Shown here in pieces: positions 46,343-59,159 of a stretch of 64,000 bases of DNA. Position 1 is the first letter of the stretch; each line of letters starts with the position of its first letter. Below the pieces are notes generated by a model. The model was not told the origin of the DNA, searched no databases, and saw only the letters and a list, made by a program, of their open reading frames with translations. The position numbers and the translations under genes are program-made. Source of the DNA: Lonicera japonica (lineage: Eukaryota > Streptophyta > Magnoliopsida > Dipsacales > Caprifoliaceae); the NCBI GenBank assembly GCA_021464415.1, contig CM038465.1:17391839-17455838 (forward strand), in the 5' to 3' direction.

Positions 46343-49300
46343 AGTTGGTATCAGAGCTATAGGTTTGACGTTTTCCTCGGGGGATTCATGGGTAGATCCG
46401 AAATTAGGGATGCAAGCAGTTATAGTATTCCTCGAAAAATTAATGCGCTCTTGTGCAATAGGATTCTACCGCTAGGATATTTGGAAAATGGGAGTATTGT
46501 GAAAGGAGATGTGGCTTGTCTTACCTACGTCCATTCACAAAGTTCTTGATTAATTCATTTGGCCTCTTTCATAAATTATCTATATCATTGGCTCCTATAT
46601 CACCTGTTTACATATGAGATTTGTGTTCAGGATTAGTTCTGCCACTAAGTGAGCAAAAGGCGACTGATGGATTATGTCATAGTCATCCGCCGGCCAACGG
46701 TTGACTATCTGATAAACCACCAGTCCACTACTGCTGACTGAGGTTAGAACGTGGCATACTCATAGAAGAGTAGCTGCTAAAGTCCTATTCCCTGTGTTTG
46801 CCCCATTGCTTCTTCTTTGACTTTCTTGAGGGGTGAACCTATTACGTGGATGATCGTTCCTCTATGTCTGTACGGCCGCGTTCGGACTTGTAAGTTCAGT
46901 TACGAGAGAGGGAATCTGTGGATTATATTCAGATTGACTACCATGTTACGAGTAAACTTTTACATTGTTCTAGACATCAATTGGCTTGAGAGATCAATTC
47001 AGCAGGATGACTATTTTATGGTGGTATGGTGAGCAAATTTTCTTGAAAACCCACCTGGAAAGTACGAGAATGACCAAGTTTGGTCACGCATGTACCTATA
47101 TCCTAGCTCCTGAGTCTAAACTTGATATGGAATAATGGAGACTTGTACAGTTTGGTCGTGTATATGTATATATCCCATTTTATGAGGCGAGATCCGACGT
47201 GGATGAATGACTAGACTTTCTTATGAATGCTGATACCTCGTGTGTGCTTGAGTTGTTTTATCCCTTGGAATAAGAGGTATATGACTGTGGTGAGACATAC
47301 TTTATATATATTTTCTTTTGAGAATGGTCGGTTGTAAGTGTTCCTGCCTGAGGAAAAGCATTGAATATGCTTATTTTGGAATCGAATCTTTATTTTGTTG
47401 GCCAAGTAAGTTCACTTGGGAACGAGAACCTGTTTGATGACCCCTATATCCAGTGTATCTGTATAATGCCTTGTTCCCTAATGTGACGGGAGATTTTTTT
47501 TTTTTTAAAGGTATCCGCTAGACATCCCACCTTTAGTAGCTGCGATCTTATCATTCCTTCGCAATAAGGAACCCACAATGAATTCGTCTGAAGCACAATT
47601 CTTTTCCATTTTGTTAGAGGGACCTATCAGAGCTTGTGGACTTGTTGAATTGAGGCTAGGGTGACTATTCCTTTTGTAAGCCTCTTACCTTTGTTAAGTA
47701 TACTACATTGGGACTTTGAGAATTTGGTTTGTAAAGGGACTAGAAGTGAACTCCCTTGGTAAATCTTGAAGGAGAGTGTTTGTTTAACGGTTATATTTCG
47801 TGGCGAAAGAGAATGTAACCCTTAGTAGAACTCTATACTCTTCTATTTCATTTTCCTTGTTATTCTTAAGTGGAGCTTTGGGTATGCATTCAAGTTGAAT
47901 ATGATTTCATTTATTCTGATAGAGGAGATTGGTTTGAATTGTTCAATAATTGCATGATGCTGTATCAATTGAGGTTTAGTGAACTAAGGATTTGAACTCT
48001 CCTCATGCTAGAAAGGTGTAGTACCTCTGAGACACGAGGTGTACCATTGCTTAAACCTTATTGAGTTGGCCTTGACGAGATGAGCATTTTCAAGAAGTCA
48101 TTCCCATCCTCCTATGTAGACATCCAGTTAGAGCGATGTGTATGCTAGCTATAAAGCGAGTTTTCGCTAAAGGAGAAGTCTGGAGCAGAAAATCATATGT
48201 TAAGTTGGAGTGAGTGTTCTGGTAAGAATTTCTCCTACCCCATTCCAAGAGTTCAGGTGATGATGAGGTAAGCATTTCAAGCTTGAGACCTTCATATTCC
48301 CTTCTTGATTCTAGTTTGGGATTTGAAGAGGTACTCCAGATTCAAGCCTTATTGAATCCAATCACGGGCAAACCCTTTAAGGAGGGGAGACGACACTCGA
48401 TTGAGGTAAGTAGACCTCATTTCTACCGCTATTCCCTTCCGTCTTACAACTATATATATTTGGGTGTGTTAAAACTTGTTCTGGCTCGGGGAAAAACAGT
48501 CTGAATTATTCTATTGCGTATGAGTTACATCCTTTGAAGGAGTATGAACTCTCCTAAGATCATGCTAGCATACTATACGTGTATCACTTTTGCTCTTTGT
48601 ATAGTGGAAAGCCCCAACAGATTTTCCAAAGATATGTGTTTATTGCTTGTTAAGGGGAAGACAAGGTAAGATCCTATAAATTTGTTTTATTGGAAATGCA
48701 ATGCATGGCAGATGCATTACGAGAAAATCCTTACAGTTGGATATGCAGTATTTATACTTTGTCAGTCAATTCATGACTGTGAGTGCGATACTCCACCTCT
48801 TGGATTATTAGTGGAATAGTTGGGGTCATGATTACGAAGTGATCACGGGATCATATAATCAGATGAGAGGACTTCTAGCATTCTCTATAATTTAGCGAGC
48901 TCTCTGTGAGCCTATCTTCTTTGTCTAAAGTTTACTTGATATCCATTGAAATTCCGTTCTTGGTTCAGGAATTCGTCTAGGCTAAGAGAAGACATTCAGG
49001 GCAAGGAATGCATTTGTTAGTATGACTACCGCTTGTATTTTGAATAGACCTCCTAAGAATTTGAATTATGAATTTTGTGAGTTATTCAGATTCACCTTTT
49101 GAAAATCGATCCCTGCATTTCTCCTCGTCTGCTTGTTTCGATTGGGTGGAATTGGAACCCAGTTCAAAATTTCAAGCACGGTACGGAATTTGGTTTCCAT
49201 AACCAAACGGTAACGATTTTGGTCCGGTGTCACTATGTTTTTGTGGAGCTATTTGTCTACTGGCTAGATAACACTATAGTTATCACAACCGAATTGAGAA

Positions 49301-50065
49301 TCCGTTTTATTTAACTTTTGGGAAATTGGCTTATACTCTTTTTTCCCGAGTATATGGAATTGGATTCAGGCTATCGATATACCGTAAAGTAGACTTGACA
49401 CTTCATTTTGGATCCTTCAGTCATTCTTTGATCCTTTGGGGATGGTACCTTTCCGTGAGAAATGAGACACTGAAAACCCTTCTATATCTGAAACTTAGTA
49501 TCACCTAAGAATCTGTTTGAGGATAACTCTAGATGGAACTTCAATCACCCCGTATTTTGATATGAGCATCCCAAGTTTCTTGAGTTGGAAACTTCTAAAG
49601 CCATTAAGAGGCGGATTATCAGCATAGTGCCTATATTGAGTTGAAGAACATAGTGGTTTGACATCGGGGTGGTGAAGACAAGATAGTTGCATTGTTTGAT
49701 AAGTTGGAAGAGAGAAAGAGGGTGTATATGGAAAGTTCTATCTTCCACTACTTCGTTTATGTATATCGGCTGGTTGAAAGCATTCATGTTTGGTAAATGC
49801 CTATTTCCATTGAACCTTTTAGAAAGGTTGTGGCTTTTGAGAGAGAATGAATTAGGTAACTTTGGTCATGTGACCCTCCTTCTTTATCTTTTGATACGAT
49901 TATTCCTGTTGTTGTGATATTTAAGTTCGGAATCAATTTTCATTAGCTATTGTAGTTTTCTCTTTTAAGGAAAGACAGCTATGTAGAAGTCAGAACCACT
50001 TGTACATTGGGATGATAACTATCCTATGGGAATTTCGAGGACGAAATTTATTAAGGAGGGGAGAT
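46343..50065 (+). mobile_element. Internal region 1 of the tandem element, non-coding (3723 bp)
   Basis: No ORF longer than about 80 codons has protein character. Faint traces of a former pol may remain: VLDINWLER (about 46960-46995) recalls the protease-side VILGMDWL motif, and MADALREN (about 48703-48730) recalls the RNase H end. These are weak. The region ends with the purine tract AAGGAGGGGAGA just before LTR B. It must rely on an autonomous partner for all proteins. Confidence 0.8.
46346..46357 (+). promoter_or_regulatory. Primer binding site 1, initiator tRNA-Met type
   Basis: TGGTATCAGAGC starts three bases after LTR A. It is the standard primer site complementary to the 3' end of initiator tRNA-Met. 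Confidence 0.9.
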
Positions 50066-52626
50066 TGTAACACCCGGTTTCCTTATCGCTTGCAAATCGC
50101 GGCCCATATCGCGTATGAGACTGAATTTGGCTCCGGGCAGCCAAATTGGGTTCTGGAAAGGTTGGAATGGTTTGGAAACCTCCAACAAGTCATATTAATA
50201 TATTTAAGTGTGTTATAATGACTATAAGTTGTTTCGGGTGGCTCGGACGAAAATCGGGTCGAAAATCACAAGTTTCGATCCTACGCGATAAGTTATTTTT
50301 ACCCAACTTTGGATGACCATAACTTCCTCATCCGAACTCCAAATGAGTCCCCGTTTTCGGCCACGTCTTCATTTCAATTCCCTCTACAATTTTCGTGTTT
50401 TGGCCGAGACCCAATTCTAACTCCTTGAGGCCCAAAAGTGCATGCGAAGTCGAGCTATTGACCAAAAGCTGAAAGGGGCACTTCCAGGCCTAGGGAGTCG
50501 ACTCCATGAACAGTAGGGAGTCGGCTCCATCGTGCTGGACAGGTTTTTTATAAATTTTTTCTTCTCCTTTCTTCCTCATTTCACCAAGCCATTGGAGAGC
50601 TCTTAAAGAGAGATTGAGGGGCTATCCTTGGGGATATTGTGAGAATACTCTAGGCTTATTATCCCCCACCAAATCATCAACATCATCATCATCTCCATCA
50701 TCATCTTCATCTCCTCCTTCACCTCCATCCACCATAGCTAGGGTTTTTGAGCTCAAATTGGGGATTTTCGCATCTACGCGGTTTTGGCTCGATTCTTCCG
50801 CAATATTTCGAGGGATTGACCCTCTTAAGGTGGGAACAATAGTATTTAAACTTCTTTTCAAGTTATTACAACATATTTACACCAAATCAAACTAAACCTA
50901 GGTTTTCTACTCAAAGTTGCATATGCATGGGGCTTGGGTTAATTTCTTTGGATAATTTTGACGGATTTGAATCATATATGACATCAGTAGCTATTTTATA
51001 CAAAAAGCCCCAATTTCTATACTATTTTTGGTAAGATTGGCACAAAACCCTTATGTACGGATACGATAGTGTACAGTGTACACTGCTACGCATATATATA
51101 ATGCGATACAAGGTTTTAAAAGCATATTTCGGACAAAGTTACATATATTAGTGGTATTGTTGTTGTGTTTTAAGTTATAGACCATATTTATGAGATTTTC
51201 TACTTACCTAGCCAGTCCGTAAGTATGCTGGTCAAATATATATATATGTTTTGAATAAACCAAGTCTTTAAATCATAGTGGGAGGCTATTTGGGAACTCG
51301 TATACATTGTTTTATTGTATTAGACTTGGCTTGGGGCCAAATTGATGAAAGCATGTGAAACCTCCCAAACTAAGGATTTTATTGGTTTATTCCCTTAACT
51401 GACGGACTTGGCGGATCTTATTTAATCTCAACAATACCACTACATGTTTTACAAAATGTATATGCACTCATATCTAGAATGGATACATATCTATGAGTTA
51501 TACGAATATATATGGAATGTATGCATGTTCGTATCTATATATCTGTATTCTTATGATTTCATGGATTTGATGAGTTTATTATTATTTGGACATATTATCG
51601 GATGGCCACACCGTTCGTACTAGATAGATGGTGATTATCGGTAGCGTATAGCCTTGGTGGCTACGTGAGTATTATTGTAGCGTACGCCTGTGTGGCTGCG
51701 TGAGGTAGCGTACGCCTGTGTGGCTGCGTGAGGTAGCGTCTAGGTGGACCTGGTAGGTGGTCCCTGCCTTGGGCAGCAGAAACCGAGTGCCGGCTATCTC
51801 TATATAGTAGATATATGAAAATCCTAGACGTGAGTTGATTTATGTGATTGATGTGATAGATCTAGTCGCGGTGTTGTGGCTTATGTAGTACGATGATGTA
51901 TATGTATACGTACATTGCTTTTCTTGTACTTTGGGTTGGGGGCATTATATATACATTCCACGAAAGGTTTCCCTGCATTAGCTGCTTCATATGTGTATAT
52001 GTATTTATATTTGTATATACAAAGAGAAATGTGACTTATTACTGAGAAGCAGCACATAAACTATTTTCATTATAATACATGGCATGGCATGCATGATTTC
52101 CAACTTATTTTCTTACACAACCCTTATAGTTCCCACTAAGCCCGTTTGGCTCACTCCCATTTTCCAAACTAGGTTTTGCAGGTATTACCCGGGGGATGGT
52201 GCGCCATCGAGTCTAGATAGCTCTGAAGATTGGATTACCAAAGTCGTGGGAAACGACTTATGTCTTCTTTGTTTAAGTATTCATATTGTATCGTTTTAAA
52301 CTCTTAAGCCATATATGTAAAGTATTTGTATATGATTGGAACCCTATTAAAGGGATCACTTTGTAATGTACTGTGCCTTTTATTTAACAAGTTACAGATG
52401 TGGAGATATTATTTTAAGTTAAATGTAAGCTATTTGACAGGAAATGGTTTTATTAATAATACAAACTCCACATGCCAGAATTTCTTTTAAAATGACTTTA
52501 TTACTTCAGCCTGTTTGTGATATAAAATTCTAAATTTTACACCTGATCACCCGTCGTCGCGTACGACTCCGTGGCTAACCGGGTCCCGGAGGTACAAACC
52601 TCTAAACGGGATTTCGGGGCGTCACA
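50066..52626 (+). repeat. LTR B of the tandem element (2561 bp), mosaic of LTR C and LTR A
   Basis: Its left part shares diagnostic bases with LTR C (for example AAGTT at about 50290, ATATTTCGAGG at about 50804, ATACAAGG at about 51107). Its right part shares them with LTR A (GATTATCGG at about 51633, GCAGCAGAAACC at about 51773, TATATAGTAG at about 51801, ATTTCGGGGCG near the end). The switch lies between about 51250 and 51635. It has two full minisatellite copies. Confidence 0.9.
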
Positions 52627-55600
52627 AGTTGGTATCAGAGCTATAGGTTTGACGTTTTCCTCGGGGGATTCATGGGTAGATCCGAAATTAGGGATGCAAG
52701 CAGTTATAGTATTCCTCGAAAAATTAATGCGCTCTTGTGCAATAGGATTCTACCGCTAGGATATTTGGAAAATGGGAGTATTGTGAAAGGAGATGTGGCT
52801 TGTCTTACCTACGTCCATTCACAAAGTTCTTGATTAATTCATTTGGCCTCTTTCATAAATTATCTATATCATTGGCTCCTATATCACCTGTTTACATATG
52901 AGATTTGTGTTCAGGATTAGTTCTGCCACTAAGTGAGCAAAAGGCGACTGATGGATTATGTCATAGTCATCCGCCGGCCAACGGTTGACTATCTGATAAA
53001 CCACCAGTCCACTACTGCTGACTGAGGTTAGAACGTGGCATACTCATAGAAGAGTAGCTGCTAAAGTCCTATTCCCTGTGTTTGCCCCATTGCTTCTTCT
53101 TTGACTTTCTTGAGGGGTGAACCTATTACGTGGATGATCGTTCCTCTATGTCTGTACGGCCGCGTTCGGACTTGTAAGTTCAGTTACGAGAGAGGGAATC
53201 TGTGGATTATATTCAGATTGACTACCATGTTACGAGTAAACTTTTACATTGTTCTAGACATCAATTGGCTTGAGAGATCAATTCAGCAGGATGACTATTT
53301 TATGGTGGTATGGTGAGCAAATTTTCTTGAAAACCCACCTGGAAAGTACGAGAATGACCAAGTTTGGTCACGCATGTACCTATATCCTAGCTCCTGAGTC
53401 TAAACTTGATATGGAATAATGGAGACTTGTACAGTTTGGTCGTGTATATGTATATATCCCATTTTATGAGGCGAGATCCGACGTGGATGAATGACTAGAC
53501 TTTCTTATGAATGCTGATACCTCGTGTGTGCTTGAGTTGTTTTATCCCTTGGAATAAGAGGTATATGACTGTGGTGAGACATACTTTATATATATTTTCT
53601 TTTGAGAATGGTCGGTTGTAAGTGTTCCTGCCTGAGGAAAAGCATTGAATATGCTTATTTTGGAATCGAATCTTTATTTTGTTGGCCAAGTAAGTTCACT
53701 TGGGAACGAGAACCTGTTTGATGACCCCTATATCCAGTGTATCTGTATAATGCCTTGTTCCCTAATGTGACGGGAGATTTTTTTTTTTTAAAGGTATCCG
53801 CTAGACATCCCACCTTTAGTAGCTGCGATCTTATCATTCCTTCGCAATAAGGAACCCACAATGAATTCGTCTGAAGCACAATTCTTTTCCATTTTGTTAG
53901 AGGGACCTATCAGAGCTTGTGGACTTGTTGAATTGAGGCTAGGGTGACTATTCCTTTTGTAAGCCTCTTACCTTTGTTAAGTATACTACATTGGGACTTT
54001 GAGAATTTGGTTTGTAAAGGGACTAGAAGTGAACTCCCTTGGTAAATCTTGAAGGAGAGTGTTTGTTTAACGGTTATATTTCGTGGCGAAAGAGAATGTA
54101 ACCCTTAGTAGAACTCTATACTCTTCTATTTCATTTTCCTTGTTATTCTTAAGTGGAGCTTTGGGTATGCATTCAAGTTGAATATGATTTCATTTATTCT
54201 GATAGAGGAGATTGGTTTGAATTGTTCAATAATTGCATGATGCTGTATCAATTGAGGTTTAGTGAACTAAGGATTTGAACTCTCCTCATGCTAGAAAGGT
54301 GTAGTACCTCTGAGACACGAGGTGTACCATTGCTTAAACCTTATTGAGTTGGCCTTGACGAGATGAGCATTTTCAAGAAGTCATTCCCATCCTCCTATGT
54401 AGACATCCAGTTAGAGCGATGTGTATGCTAGCTATAAAGCGAGTTTTCGCTAAAGGAGAAGTCTGGAGCAGAAAATCATATGTTAAGTTGGAGTGAGTGT
54501 TCTGGTAAGAATTTCTCCTACCCCATTCCAAGAGTTCAGGTGATGATGAGGTAAGCATTTCAAGCTTGAGACCTTCATATTCCCTTCTTGATTCTAGTTT
54601 GGGATTTGAAGAGGTACTCCAGATTCAAGCCTTATTGAATCCAATCACGGGCAAACCCTTTAAGGAGGGGAGACGACACTCGATTGAGGTAAGTAGACCT
54701 CATTTCTACCGCTATTCCCTTCCGTCTTACAACTATATATATTTGGGTGTGTTAAAACTTGTTCTGGCTCGGGGAAAAACAGTCTGAATTATTCTATTGC
54801 GTATGAGTTACATCCTTTGAAGGAGTATGAACTCTCCTAAGATCATGCTAGCATACTATACGTGTATCACTTTTGCTCTTTGTATAGTGGAAAGCCCCAA
54901 CAGATTTTCCAAAGATATGTGTTTATTGCTTGTTAAGGGGAAGACAAGGTAAGATCCTATAAATTTGTTTTATTGGAAATGCAATGCATGGCAGATGCAT
55001 TACGAGAAAATCCTTACAGTTGGATATGCAGTATTTATACTTTGTCAGTCAATTCATGACTGTGAGTGCGATACTCCACCTCTTGGATTATTAGTGGAAT
55101 AGTTGGGGTCATGATTACGAAGTGATCACGGGATCATATAATCAGATGAGAGGACTTCTAGCATTCTCTATAATTTAGCGAGCTCTCTGTGAGCCTATCT
55201 TCTTTGTCTAAAGTTTACTTGATATCCATTGAAATTCCGTTCTTGGTTCAGGAATTCGTCTAGGCTAAGAGAAGACATTCAGGGCAAGGAATGCATTTGT
55301 TAGTATGACTACCGCTTGTATTTTGAATAGACCTCCTAAGAATTTGAATTATGAATTTTGTGAGTTATTCAGATTCACCTTTTGAAAATCGATCCCTGCA
55401 TTTCTCCTCGTCTGCTTGTTTCGATTGGGTGGAATTGGAACCCAGTTCAAAATTTCAAGCACGGTACGGAATTTGGTTTCCATAACCAAACGGTAACGAT
55501 TTTGGTCCGGTGTCACTATGTTTTTGTGGAGCTATTTGTCTACTGGCTAGATAACACTATAGTTATCACAACCGAATTGAGAATCCGTTTTATTTAACTT

Positions 55601-56348
55601 TTGGGAAATTGGCTTATACTCTTTTTTCCCGAGTATATGGAATTGGATTCAGGCTATCGATATACCGTAAAGTAGACTTGACACTTCATTTTGGATCCTT
55701 CAGTCATTCTTTGATCCTTTGGGGATGGTACCTTTCCGTGAGAAATGAGACACTGAAAACCCTTCTATATCTGAAACTTAGTATCACCTAAGAATCTGTT
55801 TGAGGATAACTCTAGATGGAACTTCAATCACCCCGTATTTTGATATGAGCATCCCAAGTTTCTTGAGTTGGAAACTTCTAAAGCCATTAAGAGGCGGATT
55901 ATCAGCATAGTGCCTATATTGAGTTGAAGAACATAGTGGTTTGACATCGGGGTGGTGAAGACAAGATAGTTGCATTGTTTGATAAGTTGGAAGAGAGAAA
56001 GAGGGTGTATATGGAAAGTTCTATCTTCCACTACTTCGTTTATGTATATCGGCTGGTTGAAAGCATTCATGTTTGGTAAATGCCTATTTCCATTGAACCT
56101 TTTAGAAAGGTTGTGGCTTTTGAGAGAGAATGAATTAGGTAACTTTGGTCATGTGACCCTCCTTCTTTATCTTTTGATACGATTATTCCTGTTGTTGTGA
56201 TATTTAAGTTCGGAATCAATTTTCATTAGCTATTGTAGTTTTCTCTTTTAAGGAAAGACAGCTATGTAGAAGTCAGAACCACTTGTACATTGGGATGATA
56301 ACTATCCTATGGGAATTTCGAGGACGAAATTTATTAAGGAGGGGAGAT
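52627..56348 (+). mobile_element. Internal region 2 of the tandem element, near-identical to region 1 (3722 bp)
   Basis: The PBS TGGTATCAGAGC is at 52630-52641 and the PPT AAGGAGGGGAGA lies just before LTR C. The only difference from internal region 1 that I noticed is one T in a homopolymer (13 T at about 47494-47506, 12 T at about 53778-53789). All short ORFs are the same in both. This near-identity dates the tandem duplication as very recent. Confidence 0.88.
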
Positions 56349-58965
56349 TGTAACACCCGGTTTCCTTATCGCTTGCAAATCGCGGCCCATATCGCGTATG
56401 AGACTGAATTTGGCTCCGGGCAGCCAAATTGGGTTCTGGAAAGGTTGGAATGGTTTGGAAACCTCCAACAAGTCATATTAATATATTTAAGTGTGTTATA
56501 ATGACTATAAGTTGTTTCGGGTGGCTCGGACGAAAATCGGGTCGAAAATCACAAGTTTCGATCCTACGCGATAAGTTATTTTTACCCAACTTTGGATGAC
56601 CATAACTTCCTCATCCGAACTCCAAATGAGTCCCCATTTTCGGCCACGTCTTCATTTCAATGCCCTCTACAACTTTCGTGTTTTGGCCGAGACCCAATTC
56701 TAACTCCTTGAGGCCCAAAAGTGCATGCGAAGTCGAGCTATTGACCAAAAGCTGAAAGGGGCACTTCCAGGCCTAGGGAGTCGACTCCATGAACAGTAGG
56801 GAGTCGGCTCCATCGTGCTGGACAGGTTTTTTATAAATTTTTTCTTCTCCTTTCTTCCTCATTTCACCAAGCCATTGGAGAGCTCTTAGAGAGAGATTGA
56901 GGGGCTATCCTTGGGGATATTGTGAGAATACTCTAGGCTTATTATCCCCCACCAAATCATCAACATCATCATCATCTCCATCATCATCTTCATCTCCTCC
57001 TTCACCTCCATCCACCATAGCTAGGGTTTTTGAGCTCAAATTGGGGATTTTCGCATCTACGCGGTTTTGGCTCGATTCTTCCGCAATATTTCGAGGGATT
57101 GACCCTCTTAAGGTGGGAACAATAGTATTTAAACTTCTTTTCAAGTTATTACAACATATTTACACCAAATCAAACTAAACCTAGGTTTTCTACTCAAAGT
57201 TGCATATGCATGGGGCTTGGGTTAATTTCTTTGGATAATTTTGATGGATTTGAATCATATATGACATCAGTAGCTATTTTATACAAAAAGCCCCAATTTC
57301 TATACTATTTTTGGTAAGATTGGCACAAAACCCTTATGTACGGATACGATAGTGTACAGTGTACACTGCTACGCATATATATAATGCGATACAAGGTTTT
57401 AAAAGCATATTTCGGACAAAGTTACATATATTAGTGGTATTGTTGTTGTGTTTTAAGTTATAGACCATATTTATGAGATTTTCTACTTACCTAGCCAGTC
57501 CGTAAGTATGCTGGTCAAATATATATATATGTTTTGAATAAACCAAGTCTTTAAATCATAGTGGGAGGCTATTTGGGAACTCGTATACATTGTTTTATTG
57601 TATTAGACTTGGCTTGGGGCCAAATTGATGAAAGCATGTGAAACCTCCCAAACTAAGGATTTTATTGGTTTATTCCCTTAACTGACGGACTTGGCGGATC
57701 TTATTTAATCTCAACAATACCACTACATGTTTTACAAAATGTATATGCACTCATATCTAGAATGGATACATATCTATGAGTTATACGAATATATATGGAA
57801 TGTATGCATGTTCGTATCTATATATCTGTATTCTTATGATTTCATGGATTTGATGAGTTTATTATTATTTGGACATATTATCGGATGGCCACACCGTTCG
57901 TACTAGATAGATGGTGATTACCGGTAGCGTATAGCCTTGGTGGCTACGTGAGTATTATTGTAGCGTGCGCCTTTATGGCGGCGTGAGGTAGCGTGCGTCT
58001 TTATGGCGGCGTGAGGTAGCGTATGCCTGTGTGGCTGCGTGAGGTAGCGTATGCCTGTGTGGCTGCGTGAGGTAGCGTCTAGGTGGACCTGGTAGGTGGT
58101 CCCTGCCTTGGGCAGAAGAAACCGAGTGCCGGCTATCTCTGTACAGTAGATATATGAAAATCCTAGACGTGAGTTGATATATGTGATTGATGTGATAGAT
58201 CTAGTCGCGGTGTTGTGGCTTATGTAGTACGATGATGTATATGTATACGTACATTGCTTTTCTTGTACTTTGGGTTGGGGGCATTATATATACATTCCAC
58301 GAAAGGTTTCCCTGCATTAGCTGCTTCACATGTGTATATGTATTTGTATTTGTATATACAAAGAGAAATGTGACTTATTACTGAGAAGCAGCACATAAAC
58401 TATTTTCATTATAATACATGGCATGGCATGCATGATTTCCAACTTATTTTCTTACACAACCCTTATAGTTCCCACTGAGCCCGTTTGGCTCACTCCCATT
58501 TTCCAAACTAGGTTTTGCAGGTATTACCCGGGGGATGGTGCGCCATCGAGTCTAGATAGCTCTGAAGATTGGATTACCAAAGTCGTGGGAAATGACTTAT
58601 GTCTTCTTTGTTTAAGTATTCATATTGTATCGTTTTAAACTCTTAAGCCATATATGTAAAGTATTTGTATATGATTGGAACCCTATTAAAGGGATCACTT
58701 TGTAATGTACTGTGCCTTTTATTTAACAAGTTACAGATGTGGAGATATTATTTTAAGTTAAATGTAAGCTATTTGACAGGAAATGGTTTTATTAATAATA
58801 CAAACTCCACATGCCAGAATTTCTTTTAAAATGACTTTATTACTTCAGCCTGTTTATGATATAAAATTCTAAATTTTACACCTTATCACCCGTAGTCGCG
58901 TACGACTCCGTGGCTAACCGGGTCCCGGAGGTACAAACCTCTAAACGGGATTTCAGGGCGTCACA
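56349..58965 (+). repeat. LTR C of the tandem element (2617 bp)
   Basis: It has four full 28-bp minisatellite copies (57960-58071). It ends TTTCAGGGCGTCACA, with a base change from LTRs A and B, directly followed by the GAATT duplication. The length differences among LTRs A, B and C are fully explained by minisatellite copy number, a 4-bp difference at its edge and one AT dinucleotide repeat. Confidence 0.92.
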
Positions 58966-59148
58966 GAATTGAACCTAAACATGAATTTTGGGCAATATCA
59001 TGATTTGAATGTTTGTAGGTATCATCTCTGTAAACCTTCACGAGAATGTCACTCGTCCTCTTTGGGAACTTTGAGGTTTTAAAAAGGCACGATGCAATCT
59101 TCTTGGTTGAAAGTTGTTTAGACTTGCTAAGGGACTAACAAGTAGTAA

Positions 59149-59157
59149 GCTGGGGGG
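59149..59157 (+). promoter_or_regulatory. Polypurine tract of the Athila-like element
   Basis: GCTGGGGGG lies two bases upstream of the 3' LTR (59160). It is the plus-strand priming site and is imperfect in purine content. Confidence 0.65.
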
Positions 59158-59159
59158 TG

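Larger units (their letters stand above)
43748..58965 (+). mobile_element. Tandem non-autonomous LTR element (LARD-type): LTR-internal-LTR-internal-LTR
   Basis: GAATT duplications at 43743-43747 and 58966-58970 bound three LTRs and two internal regions. The spacing of LTR starts is 6318 and 6283 bp. The internal regions are non-coding but keep a PBS and PPT, the definition of a large retrotransposon derivative. The single pair of target duplications shows one integration, later expanded in place. The LTR ends (TGTAACACCC..GGCGTCACA) and iMet-type primer site point to a Ty3/gypsy chromovirus-like relative. Confidence 0.92.
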
